A stretch of DNA of 23,393 nt, from the NCBI GenBank assembly GCA_002005505.1, contig KV908415.1, positions 296,752 through 320,144 on the forward strand. The letters are read 5' to 3'. The translations under genes and the position numbers were made by a program. This document shows, in pieces, positions 1 through 9,938 of the stretch (positions are counted from its first letter, which is position 1; each line of letters starts with the position of its first letter). This DNA is from Botryococcus braunii (Eukaryota > Chlorophyta > Trebouxiophyceae). The notes below the pieces were generated by a model. That model was not told the origin of the DNA. It did no database searches and saw only the letters and a list, made by a program, of their open reading frames with translations.

Positions 1-180
1 TGCCTTTCCTTTTCCGCCCCAAGAAAGAAAGAAAGAATTACATCAACCCAGCCCAAAGGGCATGATGAGATGTCAAAGAACAAACCAACGGTATATGAGA
101 ACCTAGTTGAAAGAATATTATGACACAGATAACCATACTAATATCTGGATACTGAAAATGAAAAAGAAAAAATGGCCAAG

Positions 181-414
181 TCACCGCCGCTGACACACTT
201 GACGGGCCTGGAATGCATCAAATATAAAATTAATAACCGCAACCTGATCCTCTTGCCAGATGAAATTACGTAGTGACCACGAGTGGGACAAGAATAAATG
301 TGGATAGCGTTCCCGAACCTGAGCAAGTGCAGGGCAATGAAACACAAAATGATGCTCATCCCCCACCGCTATGCCACACATGTCACATACAAGTGCAACT
401 GGAAATTCGCCAGT
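181..414 (-). pseudogene. 3' end of a non-LTR (LINE-like) retrotransposon ORF, decayed
   Basis: The minus strand encodes a C-terminal region with a CCHC-type knuckle (CDMCG..., then DEHHFVFHCPAL) followed by a VRERYPHLF segment, ending at a stop at 181-183. This C-x2-C/H/C signature with 'DEHHF.FHCP..' is typical of the extreme C-terminus of LINE-type ORFs downstream of the reverse transcriptase. The frame is closed by a TGA at 415-417. Residues resembling the preceding 'FR.G...PLGEARDGK' stretch can be read just beyond it, so the copy is broken. No RT catalytic core is in the window and no poly-A tail is visible after the stop. The family call rests on motif recognition alone. An unrelated zinc-knuckle gene exon is the alternative. 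Confidence 0.45.
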
Positions 415-664
415 TCACCGGCGTACCTTCCCGTCTCGTGCCTCGCCCAATGGCACGGGACCACCCCGAAAATCGAGGAGCTCCGGTTTCTACACCTTAC
501 CTGTTCGATGAGCATCCTACACAGATCCTGTACGATGCAGCTGGATGCGTTTGAGTCAGATCAAATACTACAGTAAGCTTGCTGACTTGCTGAGCTATCA
601 GAGTGTTACTATTGTTGTCAGTCGGACAGACGTGTATGCCCGCTCCTCGAACGTGGAGACAACT
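415..664. other. Intergenic stretch upstream of the zinc-finger gene
   Basis: This is probably the rest of the decayed LINE fragment, plus 5' flank or 5' UTR of the gene that follows. The zinc-finger reading frame stays open upstream to an ATG at 545, so translation could begin there and add 40 residues. No TATA box or other promoter element stands out. Confidence 0.3.
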
Positions 665-2909
665 ATGGAGACGTGCTCCGGTCATGTCACGCAATTTGGC
701 CGCGAGAGGAAGCATAACAGTATAGGATTCCCCTCAAATGTTGATCAAGGTAGCAGAGGGCTGGAGGGGGGTTTTGCTTGGGCTTTGTTGCATGTCGATC
801 ACTTTTTCGTTGCAGCCTATGCTTCATATATATTGAACTGCAGTATGACGTGGATTTGCTCTTCAAGATACTGATGTACGGAGTGTGGTTAAAGATGAAT
901 GATGGGGCTTTTCAACTCATTTAGCCAACAAGGGCACTTACTGAACCCAGCTGAGGGACGTTTGGCATTGAGTCCATACAATGACTTTTCCCTCACGGTT
1001 TCTGTCTGCAGGGTTTTTTGTAAGCTGCGCGATATGTCCAGAAAGTTTTAAAGATGTTGCCTCATTATATGAGCACACTCTGAGTCATCATAACTTTCCA
1101 CAAGCGAAGCCTCTGGTAAGGGCTCCTACCTGCAAGAGCGTGCGTGTGTATTCTCGGCTGCAATAAGATGATGTGTAGAACACTATGCGCTTGGAGGGTG
1201 GCTCGAGTGTTGTCTTTTGGCTCTTGAACGGGTTCCAGTGTACTGTGCCACCTTTCTGCCATCACTGTTTCACCATGGGATCTTTGTTGATTAGCTGGTT
1301 CTGAAAGAGACAAAATTAGAACATTTCAGGGTGGCTTTTGTTGGAGCTGCCTTGCTTTGTGCCACGATATCTAGTCCTGGGCTTATCTTGCTGGGAAAGA
1401 CAAAGACATTTAGAGCCACACTCACCATGTTTCGATTGGCTTGCTTTAGTCTGTTTTCTTGTCGTTTCAGAACTGATGACCCTATTTTGATGATTGTAAT
1501 ATTGGCACCTTGCACAGTTTAATGGAAAGTTTGGCAAGGACTTTCTCATTCTTATGCGTGTGTTCCAGAAATGTGCACTTTGCCGGAAGCGGGTCCCGGA
1601 CTACCTGCAACACCTCCGTGTACATGTAAAGGAGCAACATGCAGCAGGGCCATCATGTGCTTCCCCAGTAGCGTTGGTACGACCTCGTCCCTGTCAAGTC
1701 AGTACGTTTCGGCAAAGGGACTCCTGTTCAGTTGTCATAAAGGCAGTCTAATCGTGAACTTGTTAATTGAAACAGTGAAGTGCTAGGAGCTCCAGTGGCC
1801 TCTCAATTTGCTGTTTAATGTCCCAGTACAGTCCTGTAGTTGTCAGGGTCTTTTGCAGGACGTTTTTTAAAAAGCAAAGGGGGGGAGGGGCTTGCACTAT
1901 AATGAACGTGGAGAAGATTGGGATAGTAGTGAGGGCTGGCATACCGAAGATAGCACAGTAGTAATTGCATGGAGTTGGAGTTGGATAATGTCGCCAGATG
2001 GAATTCCAAAGCCATGCATTTTGCCTGCTGCCTGTGCTCTTGCTTCAGAGATTGAGGTGCTCTTGAACATCTCGCCACCTGAACCTCAATGTATGAACTT
2101 AGCAGCACCGGGGTTTGCAATGCAGGATTGGGGGGAGATACATTTATCACGAGGACCTTTCCAAGAGGAGGTATTCCCAGCGCATGCGCCTCGCCCTGTG
2201 GAGGCAGTGGATGTGCTGGGAGCCTCCATTGGGGGTATGGAGGAACCGAAGCCTGGCAGGGGGAATGGGGAAGCTGATGGAACACAGTCCTTCAGGACAG
2301 TTGTGCAGACCACTGCAGCAGAAGAGGCATCCAGTGGGGCATCAGTAACCGAACCTACAGTGACGTCCAGTTCAGAGGAGAAGATGTCTCCACAAACAGG
2401 CCCAAGGTTTGTAACTCTGGAAACTTGGCACACAAACTTTGATTCTCTCCGCAACTGCCTTGAGTTGCGCTGGCCATTTTAATTGTGTTCAAGCCTGTGT
2501 CTACTGGGTTTGCAAGGTGGTTCCTCTAGTGCTGGTTGGTTTGTCGACTGTGGATGGAGGTGCTGCAATATGTTGAGAAGCTTTCTTGGGGGTTGCAGGC
2601 CTCCGATGGAGTCGGACAGCGATGCCCTGCGGGAACGATTTGTTCAGCAATTGCTTATCGACGCCTTTTGCTTAGACAGGTGATTGAGTTGAGTTTGCAA
2701 TCTGCTGGGAACTTGCATTTGCCGCAATACAATGGCCTTGTTCTGAGCTCAAACTTCTCAGGCCAGAAGCACGTCAGGGGTTCCTTTGGGGAGTTGGAAG
2801 ACATTTATGCCAGCTCTTTGCCAGAGCACTTCAAGAAGGGACTTTGACTCCCCCCCTTTTGCTTTTGTTCCCAGACCATTGCAACGTTCAGCAGTCGTTT
2901 AGCACATAA
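665..2909 (+). CDS. Six-exon gene for an uncharacterised protein with two C2H2-like zinc fingers
   Basis: Exons by phase and splice border: 665-749, 1012-1115, 1569-1701, 2049-2406, 2599-2679 and 2762-2909 (stop TAA 2907-2909), giving 302 aa. All five junctions are phase-compatible. The best sites are the GTACGT donor at 1702 and the pyrimidine-rich TTCAG acceptor at 2048. Finger 1 is C34-x2-C37-x12-H50-x3-H54, a classical C2H2 spacing. Finger 2 is C65-x2-C68 with H78/H82 or H82/H87. Exon 4 (118 codons) is Ser/Thr/Glu/Pro-rich and probably disordered. Exon 5 reads as an acidic then amphipathic helix (MESDSDALRERFVQQLLIDA). C2H2 fingers usually bind nucleic acid, but no DNA target can be inferred here. 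The start may instead be the in-frame ATG at 545. The 3' end is the least certain part, because exon 6 could be read in another frame to 2847. I do not recognise a named family. Confidence 0.5.
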
Positions 2910-2975
2910 AAGTGCTGGGATCCCACCGCATCAAATTTATGTGAAGGTTGTGCTGTTTGCAATCAGGGATGGAAG

Positions 2976-3223
2976 GTGGGCTTGTTGACCCCTAAAGTTG
3001 TGGTGTGGGAGCGAGTGACATTAGCTTTGTTGGTCCGGCATTGGCTGTCTGTTGTTGGGGAAAAGCTGGTAGAAAGGGCCGGCAAGGCTCCAGCAGGCTT
3101 TTGCTGCAGAAAGGTGATTCTGCATTTCAAGGCGGTGGCCTTCAGTTTAGCACCCCCTCACCTCCACCCCCGGTGTGGCTCCCCCTTCTTTTTGATCCAA
3201 TAGGGTGGGAGCATGGCAGGTGA
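2976..3223 (+). other. Possible extra 3' exon or 3' UTR of the zinc-finger gene
   Basis: Two overlapping open frames lie here. One encodes a proline-rich stretch (STPSPPPPVWLPLLF) after a CTGCAG acceptor at about 3109 and ends near a GTGAAA donor-like site at about 3221. It cannot be joined by phase to exon 6 as modelled, so it could be an alternative terminal exon or simply 3' UTR. Nothing else in the stretch is recognisable. Confidence 0.15.
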
Positions 3224-4143
3224 AAAGGGAAAGACCAGTGTACTCCTCCTGAAGGGTCTACGTGGAAGTGTTCCTTACTGTCGCAGGAGTTTCCTGTATT
3301 GCCTGCAGCTGCTGATTGCGGCTTGAATCCGAGGTCCGGATTGTAAAATCGCTCTGCTTGGTGCTAGGCATCAAATGCCATGGCGTTTGCTTGGTGGTTA
3401 TTAATTGAAGGGGAATTGTGCAGTATACCTATCTTCTGCACTTGGTTTGGTATGTTTCATTGTAAGATCAGTCAAGAACGTTTTTATAAACGGTCAGACT
3501 TCTACATGATTCTGCCTTGCACAGTTGGACAACATATTATCTATTTTGCTTTTTAGTTTGCTGCACGTACTGAAGTATGTAGATTATATGTCTAGGTGTT
3601 TCTTGCGATAAGGGTTCGAAGTCGAGATTTGCTATTACAATATTAATGGGTGAACATGAGGACCCGCTGTGTTCTGATTACGGTGGACAGAACATGCAAG
3701 TGGGGGCCCCGCTACAAGGACAACATTTAAGAGAGCAAGTTACCATTGAAGTCATAAGGTTTGGGCCAGCGTGTATGAGGAGTATCTTGGTCAAGCGGAG
3801 GGACAGTGTTCTTAGGTGCTGATGATGAGAAGGGGGATCTACAAGGACCAAAGTCTACCTACAGATCAAACGTACAGATTCTGTCAATTTATACAAATGT
3901 GGCTATCTTTGTTCATGTTTTTGTTTGCTATTCGACAAGATTGACAGTGGGAGTGCAGGTCCCGTCACTGAGTGTTTTCTTTATATTTTAGGATTGTTTG
4001 GCACAGGTTGCGGTTTTCCCAGGATTTGAAGGCATGTAACAGACCAGCATAAGGTGTAAACGTCAATGTTCTGAAGCTTTCTAACAGCTGGTGTTGTGAC
4101 GCTGGTTCTTTTTTGCCTCATGAGCTAGCTCTGTCTGGGACAG
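3224..4143. other. Non-coding stretch, no gene seen
   Basis: The sequence is AT-leaning with short frames only and no convincing splice-linked exons. It contains TGTAA at 3342-3346 and 3461-3465. TGTAA is the usual polyadenylation signal in green algae, so these could serve the zinc-finger gene, but a 5-mer is weak evidence by itself. Confidence 0.3.
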
Positions 4144-4266
4144 TCAGCCGGGGTCAGGTCTTTTGTTGTCATCATATGTTATTCTCAAGCGAAGGTACTG
4201 CTTGGCCTGCTTGCCTGACTTTCCAAGTATCTTGCAGCATTTAATTTCATGCAGTGGAACAGTTTG
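4144..4266 (-). CDS. Possible terminal exon of a minus-strand gene (hypothetical)
   Basis: On the minus strand a TTTCAG acceptor at 4268-4267 opens a 40-codon frame ending in TGA (4144-4146). The peptide is basic and non-repetitive (HEIKCCKILGKSGKQAKQ, then LRLRITYDD, ending RPDPG) and looks more like protein than shadow frame. The upstream intron would contain the 4327-4611 microsatellite. No 5' exon can be identified with confidence. The product is not recognised. Confidence 0.25.
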   Translation of the reverse strand, partial: QTVPLHEIKCCKILGKSGKQAKQYLRLRITYDDNKRPDPG

Positions 4267-4326
4267 CTGAAATGAACTTGGTTCCGCTGTTTCTGCAAAT
4301 GTATAAAAACGTTCGTGTGCACGAAC

Positions 4327-4505
4327 GTGTGTGTGTGTGGGGGGGGGGGAGAGGGAGGGAGAGAGGGAGGGAGGGAGAGACAGACAGACAGACAGAGGAG
4401 AGGGGGGGGGAGGGAGGGAGGGAGGGAGGGGGGGAGAAAGGGGGGGGGAGAAGGGGGAAGAGACGGAGAGGGGGGGAGGAGAGGGAGGGACAGAGGGAGG
4501 GAGAG

Positions 4506-4596
<91 letters not shown>

Positions 4597-4611
4597 GGGG
4601 GGGGGGGGGGG
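4327..4611. repeat. Compound low-complexity tract: GGGA/GA purine block, (TG)n, then G-run
   Basis: A short GT run leads into about 165 bp of almost pure G/A (GGGA, GAGA and GACA variants, 4340-4506). An uninterrupted (TG)n follows at 4507-4595, then fifteen G at 4597-4611. The purine strand can form triplex DNA, the TG block Z-DNA and the G runs quadruplexes. The long Gly/Arg/Glu and Val-Cys reading frames here are artefacts of the repeat. Confidence 0.95.
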
Positions 4612-5464
4612 AGGCGCACGCACGCCTGGCCCATGGGTGAAACCTCTATGCTTATTGTGCCATATGCGCCGGCGCCGGGGCAGGCCGAGAAAATGTGCAA
4701 GAGGCTTTTTCAATATCATGTCCGAGCTGCCTCACCCGTGTTGTGTGTGAGCTTGCTTCACGGTGTCCACTAGTGTTCAAGGCACCTTGAGAAAGTACAA
4801 TATTGCTGCGCCAAGCCCTTCTACAAAACCGAGTGAATTCACTCGATTTCGAAATCTCCTGAAAGTGTTCAAGTTCCCTGTCTTTAGAACCCGCCTGCAG
4901 AGGATGAAGTTTCTTTGAAGAATGATCTTTTCTTATCCCTAGAGCATATTTTCTTGTCAGTGCAAAGTACCGGTCATCTTAGCTCTTTTGGTTGAATTTA
5001 AAGAGGACAGAGGTTAGGGACGGCGCCCATATAAGAGATGATGGTAGTGACGAGGGTTCTGCCTCAAGGACGTATGATGATCAGGCTTTATGATCGTGAT
5101 AATGTACGTGTATACACTCGGTCTTGGCCCTAATTATCCATTTCTGCACCGTTCAGTATCCACCGGCCATTTATGCATATAGCGTGGACACCCGAACTGG
5201 AGCTTCGGTTCCCTGCTTTCAGAGAAAAGGGAGCTAGGGATTTCGGAATTCATGTATCACTCCACTGCGAAAAATCGCTTACTAGAGCTTGATTTCATTG
5301 CTGGCATAACATCAGGCAACACTCAAATGTAATATACATGCAATTTCGACTTCCTGTATGTCAGAGAATCCTCTGCCATATAGGAGAGGAAAACTGCATG
5401 TATATTTCATTTAAGACCACCCTGCATTGAATTCCAAATCTGCGGTAACCTCACGTTGGAAGGC
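4612..5464. other. Non-coding stretch, no gene supported
   Basis: The only item of note is a frame of about 55 codons without a methionine at roughly 4753-4918 (+), ending in TGA. It contains the basic peptide FRNLLKVFKFPVFRTRLQRM. Without a start, flanking splice sites or a recognised family it is not called as a gene. Confidence 0.3.
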
Positions 5465-5621
5465 CGATGCCCCAGTTGGGGCGTCGACTTGTGCGCCCTT
5501 TGTGAGCCTCGAGGCCCTGTGGGTATAGCTATGGGGCCTCGTAAATAGGCGAGTGGAAATTACGAACAAGGGAACAAGTTACATCCAGGATCAGCCGAGA
5601 GCTATCGGCCTATAGGGCTGA
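5465..5621. ncRNA. Hairpin-rich segment, candidate structured RNA or small non-autonomous element
   Basis: Three stem-loops lie within about 160 bp. The first is 5465-5486, a 10-bp stem CGATGCCCCA/TGGGGCGTCG with one G-T pair and a 2-base loop. The second is CGAGGCCC (5510-5517) paired with GGGCCTCG (5534-5541). The third is GCCGA (5594-5598) with TCGGC (5605-5609), alternatively TCAGCC (5591-5596) with GGCTGA (5616-5621). No tRNA A/B boxes or known RNA family motif was recognised, so it may be only a GC-rich fold. The strand is unknown. Confidence 0.25.
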
Positions 5622-5732
5622 GGGCAAAGACCTGTCGACATGGCCTCTGGAAGAGATGGCTAAACATAATGCCCATATGGCATTCGCTACAGCACGAGCT
5701 TTTTCCCATCCGCATTGATTTAGTCCTACTGA

Positions 5733-5778
5733 TCTATGCAAGTACTAGTACTTGCATAGAGAAGTATTAGTACTTCTC
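5733..5778. repeat. Perfect 28-bp palindrome followed by a 20-bp near-perfect palindrome
   Basis: 5733-5760 is exactly self-complementary with no loop (arm TCTATGCAAGTACT). 5759-5778 is a second palindrome (arm GAGAAGTATT) with one mismatch. The pair can extrude as cruciforms. The same arrangement recurs at 14794-14841. Confidence 0.9.
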
Positions 5779-6374
5779 CCGGATATATGCCTTACACCTT
5801 TCACTCCCCCCCCCCTTCCTCTCCAACACATGGTGCACCCTCCCTTCCCGCCTTCTCTCATTTCTCTTTCCCGTCCCTTCCCTCCCTACTTCGTTGCATC
5901 AAGGATTTACCGGCGTTTCCCCAACCCACTCCCTCCACACTACAAAGAATTCAATGAGCCAAACCGATTGAAAATGTGAACCTTTTCAGTCATCGTTGAG
6001 CCTTTGCATTTTTGCCTCCTGCAATAGGCATCGGTCAAGTTACCAATGCCTTTTACAAGGAGTCTTTGAGCACAATGTTCTCGAGGAGTATCTGGAGTCA
6101 TTACAGGATAATCCATACAGGAGGGACGCAAGAATTCACTTTTCCCTCTATGAATCAGCCGTTCAACCGACTCGCATAATAGGGACCAGGCAGTACAGTC
6201 CGACCTCGATAGATATGATTTGTGGATTTCCAACATGTCTTGAATATTGGTTGTGCCGGTCTAAGAAATAAGGGGGTGATCAGGCAAGTAAGAGTTGTGT
6301 ATCAACACCTTTCCAGGTTGATGAAGGGCCCAGTTTGCCTGAAAGAGGTGTTTTGAACTCCCGTATCGATTGGC
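5779..6374. other. 5' flank of NDUFS4, no gene supported
   Basis: 5795-5945 is C/T-rich on the plus strand. 5996-6271 holds an open frame with some non-repetitive sequence (YLESLQDNPYRRDA) but has no recognisable family and no phase-compatible link to NDUFS4. The rest should include the NDUFS4 promoter and 5' UTR. No TATA box is evident. Confidence 0.3.
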
Positions 6375-7493
6375 ATGCAGACCGCCTTACAACGAGTACG
6401 GGGCGTGGCCCTTTCAGTTCCTAGAGGCATCAGATGTTTTGCCAGCGTAGGTACTGAGGTGCAAGCAGATTCTGACAAAGGAAAAGTCAGTGGGATCCCC
6501 GAGGATATATTGAGTCGTAAGGTGGTCCCACCTTTCTTACCATTGATTTGATGCGGGGTCGTTGCAGAGGGCAGTTTGATAATTTATTAATGCCTTTTTG
6601 TGCGTCATTACGGCTTATTTGCTAATAGTGCCACTCAATGTAGCCTTCGGCCGACTGTCAATAATGTAATTCCACTTTCCATGACGACGCAGTCGGAAGC
6701 ATTTCATTTTGCCTTTATTACCTTTGATTGTTCAGTTGCGTTCTTGTCCGGTGTCTTGCGGATAATGCTCAAAAATAGGGTGACTAGTCCAAGTCGGTTT
6801 TGTCAACACAGTTTAAGCTAAGCATCTTTTAAACCATTTGTCAGCATTGATGCATGCCCTCATGATGAATACATTATGCAGGTCGTTATATATGCACCAG
6901 CAAGGGCAGCCTCACAGCAAGGCTTGGCAAAGACGTTGGGCACTGTTGCTACGCGGGGGGTATGGCGGATGGAGTTTGAGACCCAGCCGAAGTAAGTATA
7001 GTGATCATGAGATATAATTGTAAATCAGTTCCTGGCCTATTCGATGGTAAGCTAGGAAAGAATGTCTTATGCATGTATCATACATCTGTCAGACGAAGCA
7101 AAATTGAAGATTTGTTGGTTTACCGTCCCTAGTACTGCTCAGCACAAAAGCTTCTCTTGTATATTTATAGAACACTGCATCTTATCCTGTTTAAAAATGT
7201 CCATCTTTATGGCGGCAGCTCTTGTGAAGGTGGCACAACGGGCATCTCTTATAGCAGAAGGTTGTGACGATTCATAATAAAGCGATCCGGGCGCCATGAT
7301 CATTACTTTGAATTCGCTTTGGTGTGTTGTTATTGCTGGGACATTTGTGAAATAACAAAGTAATTTGTTCTCAGAATCCCCGGAAAATCACAGGCAGTCC
7401 CTCTGCAGCAATCTGCACATCCTTTGCCACACTGAAACCAAGAATGTCCTGGCACATCTTCTGGGGTCATACCACCGTTGCCACACATGGTCT

Positions 7494-7553
<60 letters not shown>

Positions 7554-8577
7554 ATTTGGAAGGGACGCAGATGATCGAGCAAGAGCCATGATACTGGTCG
7601 TTCTCTCTTGAGAGTGTGTTGTGGTATATTTGGCTTGTACGGCTTGTCGAGGAGCGCTCGTGATACTTGCTCGTTTTTTTTTTTTTTTTTTTTTTTTTTT
7701 TCCTTTTTTTGCTTTCTTTTTTTTTGGGGGGGGGGGGGGGTCAAGTCATTTGTAGTACATGTAGGTACTTGCATGGGTTTTTGTTAGTTTATTTGCAGCC
7801 CATTCGAATCCTACCTCTCCCCTTTCAGTACAATTTTTTGAGCGAATAGTAAATTAGCGCTGTTGCTCACGTTAGCGTCATCCGAATGTGAGATCATCAA
7901 TCATGCAATTTTGTCGCTATGTGCGGCGTGGAAACCTCTCATATTACTCATGGATTATGCCATCTTATGGAACCATACCAATAAGCGTCTCGTGGCTCTT
8001 TTTGGAAGTTAGAGTTGAAGGCATCAAGATGGAACCTGTGATTATTGGGAACTCTGCTCTTATGGTGTGGGTAAACATGAATGTTGGAGCCGACTTTAAT
8101 AGCGGCATGGTCAACACCCAATTTGCCGGAATGGTGGACGCCTGACCTGGGCTGAAATACTTAATCTTGGGGTCCGAACTGCCGGAGCCCTGAAGTATGT
8201 AGCCCAATGCGAGCTGGAGGAGTCAGATGTTGATTTGACTTTATGGGTTGACGTGCTTTGGATGCCGGTGCAGATGGGAGAACCCCCTGATTGGCTGGAC
8301 TTCTACAGGGGACGCTGTGGAGAATGTGGCTCGCAGTGCTCTGCGCTTCGACAGCCAGGACGAGGCCGTTGCCTTCTGTGAAAAGCACGGCTGGAAATAC
8401 ACTGTTGTACCGCCCAAGTTGCATGTCAAGGGCAGGATGAAGCGCTTTGCTGGATACGGCGACAATTTCAGGTAGGCGCATGCCTTCCATTGCGGACGTG
8501 CCCTAGTGCATCTCAGTGGCGCAGGCGCATTCTGGCATGCCCACATGTACACGCACGCGTGCGCGCGCGCGCGCACG

Positions 8578-8664
<87 letters not shown>

Positions 8665-8919
8665 GGGGGGGGTGGGGGAGGGGCGGGGGGATTGAGACAA
8701 GGACGGGTGGGCCGCTTCACACAGGGGGTGGATGGATGTATGAGGAGGAGGGCCCAACTATCCCACTTATCCCTTGCAGACGTGTGCAATCAGGCTGGCT
8801 TGCTGAAAATGACTGGCATCCATGGCAGTGGTTTTGTTGAATCGTGTCTAGCGGGCTGCGCTGTGCATCATACAGTAAAGTTGTATTGCTGCAGGTATGG
8901 GATGCCTTACTTTCTGTGA
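6375..8919 (+). CDS. NDUFS4: NADH dehydrogenase (ubiquinone) Fe-S protein 4, 18 kDa subunit of mitochondrial complex I (four exons)
   Basis: Accessory subunit of the complex I matrix arm, near the N-module, needed for stable assembly of NADH:ubiquinone oxidoreductase. Exons: 6375-6521, 6882-6991, 8274-8471, 8895-8919 (TGA 8917-8919), 159 aa. Introns of 360, 1282 and 423 bp; junction phases 0, 2 and 2 all fit. Exon 1 begins with a basic presequence lacking acidic residues (MQTALQRVRGVALSVPRGI), ends RCFASVG, then SGIPEDILSRK. Exon 2 supplies VVIYAPARAASQQG, the family's N-terminal signature. Exon 3 gives WENPLIGWTSTGDA and FCEKHGWKY, the core of the ETC complex I NDUFS4 domain, ending in GYGDNF. 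Exon 4 adds the short tail RYGMPYFL. Donors are GTGGTC (weak), GTAAGT and GTAGGC. The linker after QQG (about LAKTLGTVATRGVWR) differs from the GSGKVG form I recall in land plants. The gene looks intact. Confidence 0.9.
7495..7740. repeat. Poly-T tracts and G-run inside NDUFS4 intron 2
   Basis: Fifty-five consecutive T at 7495-7549, about 120 bp of unique sequence, then 28 T at 7674-7701, further T-rich sequence, and fifteen G at 7726-7740. Read on the minus strand, the unique block 7550-7673 is followed directly by a 55-base poly-A, as a retroposed transcript would be. No Pol III boxes or target-site duplication could be found to prove it. CGAGCAAG and CTTGCTCG near its ends are inverted copies. 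Confidence 0.8.
8542..8664. repeat. Z-DNA-prone purine/pyrimidine alternation, then (GA)n, in NDUFS4 intron 3
   Basis: Positions 8542-8643 alternate strictly between pyrimidine and purine for about 100 bases. The tract passes from CACATGTACACGCACGCG through a pure GC run into (CA)n. It then changes to (GA)n and G-rich sequence. It lies within the 423-bp third intron. Confidence 0.95.
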
Positions 8920-9938
8920 AATTTGGTGTGTGCAGTGTGAGAAGGCATGGATATCCAGAGGGGGGCCTCATCTCGGAGCTGCCAAAGAAGTGAAAGATAG
9001 AGCTCTGAGCTAGAGTTTCGTACCTGAAGCGTCAAGCATTTATGATTATAGAGCCTATTTGAATTTAGGACTGTGGAGCATCAAGAGGGTAGCGCAAGCC
9101 CTTTAACGCTTTTTGCAAATTTGGAGCTTACAGCACGTGAGAACAAGGCATGTGCCTTAGAGCGTGAAGGGAAGTGAGCTCAGCTGAGTGCAGTTTAGTG
9201 TTAGATTGGGTGTATGCCCACACCCAACTCGACCCAAGGGTGACCCAACCCTGTGCTCTGTTAGGATTGAGGCATGCGCGAGCCTGAGATCTGAGATGGT
9301 GGAAAAATCAAGGGTTGCAACTCCAAGGCCCATGCTCCATTGACATTGAGGGATGCAGTCCCGTGACTAGGGAGGACGTCTCGATGTGAGCCGACCCTCG
9401 GATATTGCGGCTTGTTATTCCCAGGCACGTTAACATTACGGTAACGTTACTGGATGGCGAGCCATACCGGATGGAATAGGCGGATACTTCTGGGAGATCT
9501 CTAGAGGATGGCCATTGTGCACAATGTTTTGGAATGTTTACGCGTTTGAAATCGTTCCTTGGTTTGTTCTTGGCTAGGCCAATTGCAATTCGGCAATCAA
9601 ATGCATGCTTCTAATTGGTTTAGTCGCGGACTCACATTATACAGTATACTGGTGACGAATTACTACCACCATGGTGGTCAGTGTGGTGCCCCCGCGAGGA
9701 GAGGCCTAGGGTGAGTAGGACCAGGAGGGCTGGGACAAGTAGATCGATATCAATGGACAGTTGACTTCTGGGGAAACAAAACACGCGGGGAAACAAATGA
9801 AAGCTATTTAGTGATATTCTTAATGCATGATATCGCTTTAATATTTACGTACGCTAGGGCCTGCAGGGCCAGCTGGCTGCTTGCTTTTGCAGTCCTTATA
9901 ATTCCACTCGGCAGAGGTGCACGTGTATCGACCCCTAA
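8920..9938. other. NDUFS4 3' flank and intergenic DNA
   Basis: No coding region is supported. Items seen: a segment at 9090-9156 repeated near 16733; a perfect 14-bp palindrome ACCACCATGGTGGT at 9665-9678; and a short duplicated GGGGAAACAAA at about 9770-9797. TGGTGACGAATTAC at 9649-9662, after a TATACA, resembles the junction of an LTR with a primer site, but no LTR start could be paired with it. Confidence 0.3.
9090..9156 (+). repeat. Dispersed repeat, copy 1
   Basis: Shares GTAGCGCAAGCC and, a little further on, CAGCACGTGAG.ACAA..CATGTGCC with 16733-16787 in the same order and orientation. The spacing between blocks differs by about 18 bp. This suggests two diverged copies of a repeat or a duplicated segment. 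Confidence 0.55.

Noticed and set aside
3604..3626. GGTTCGAAGTC resembling a tRNA B-box
   Set aside because: No A-box at the right distance and no cloverleaf could be drawn.
4753..4918. Methionine-less frame with a basic peptide
   Set aside because: No start codon, no convincing splice sites and no recognised family.
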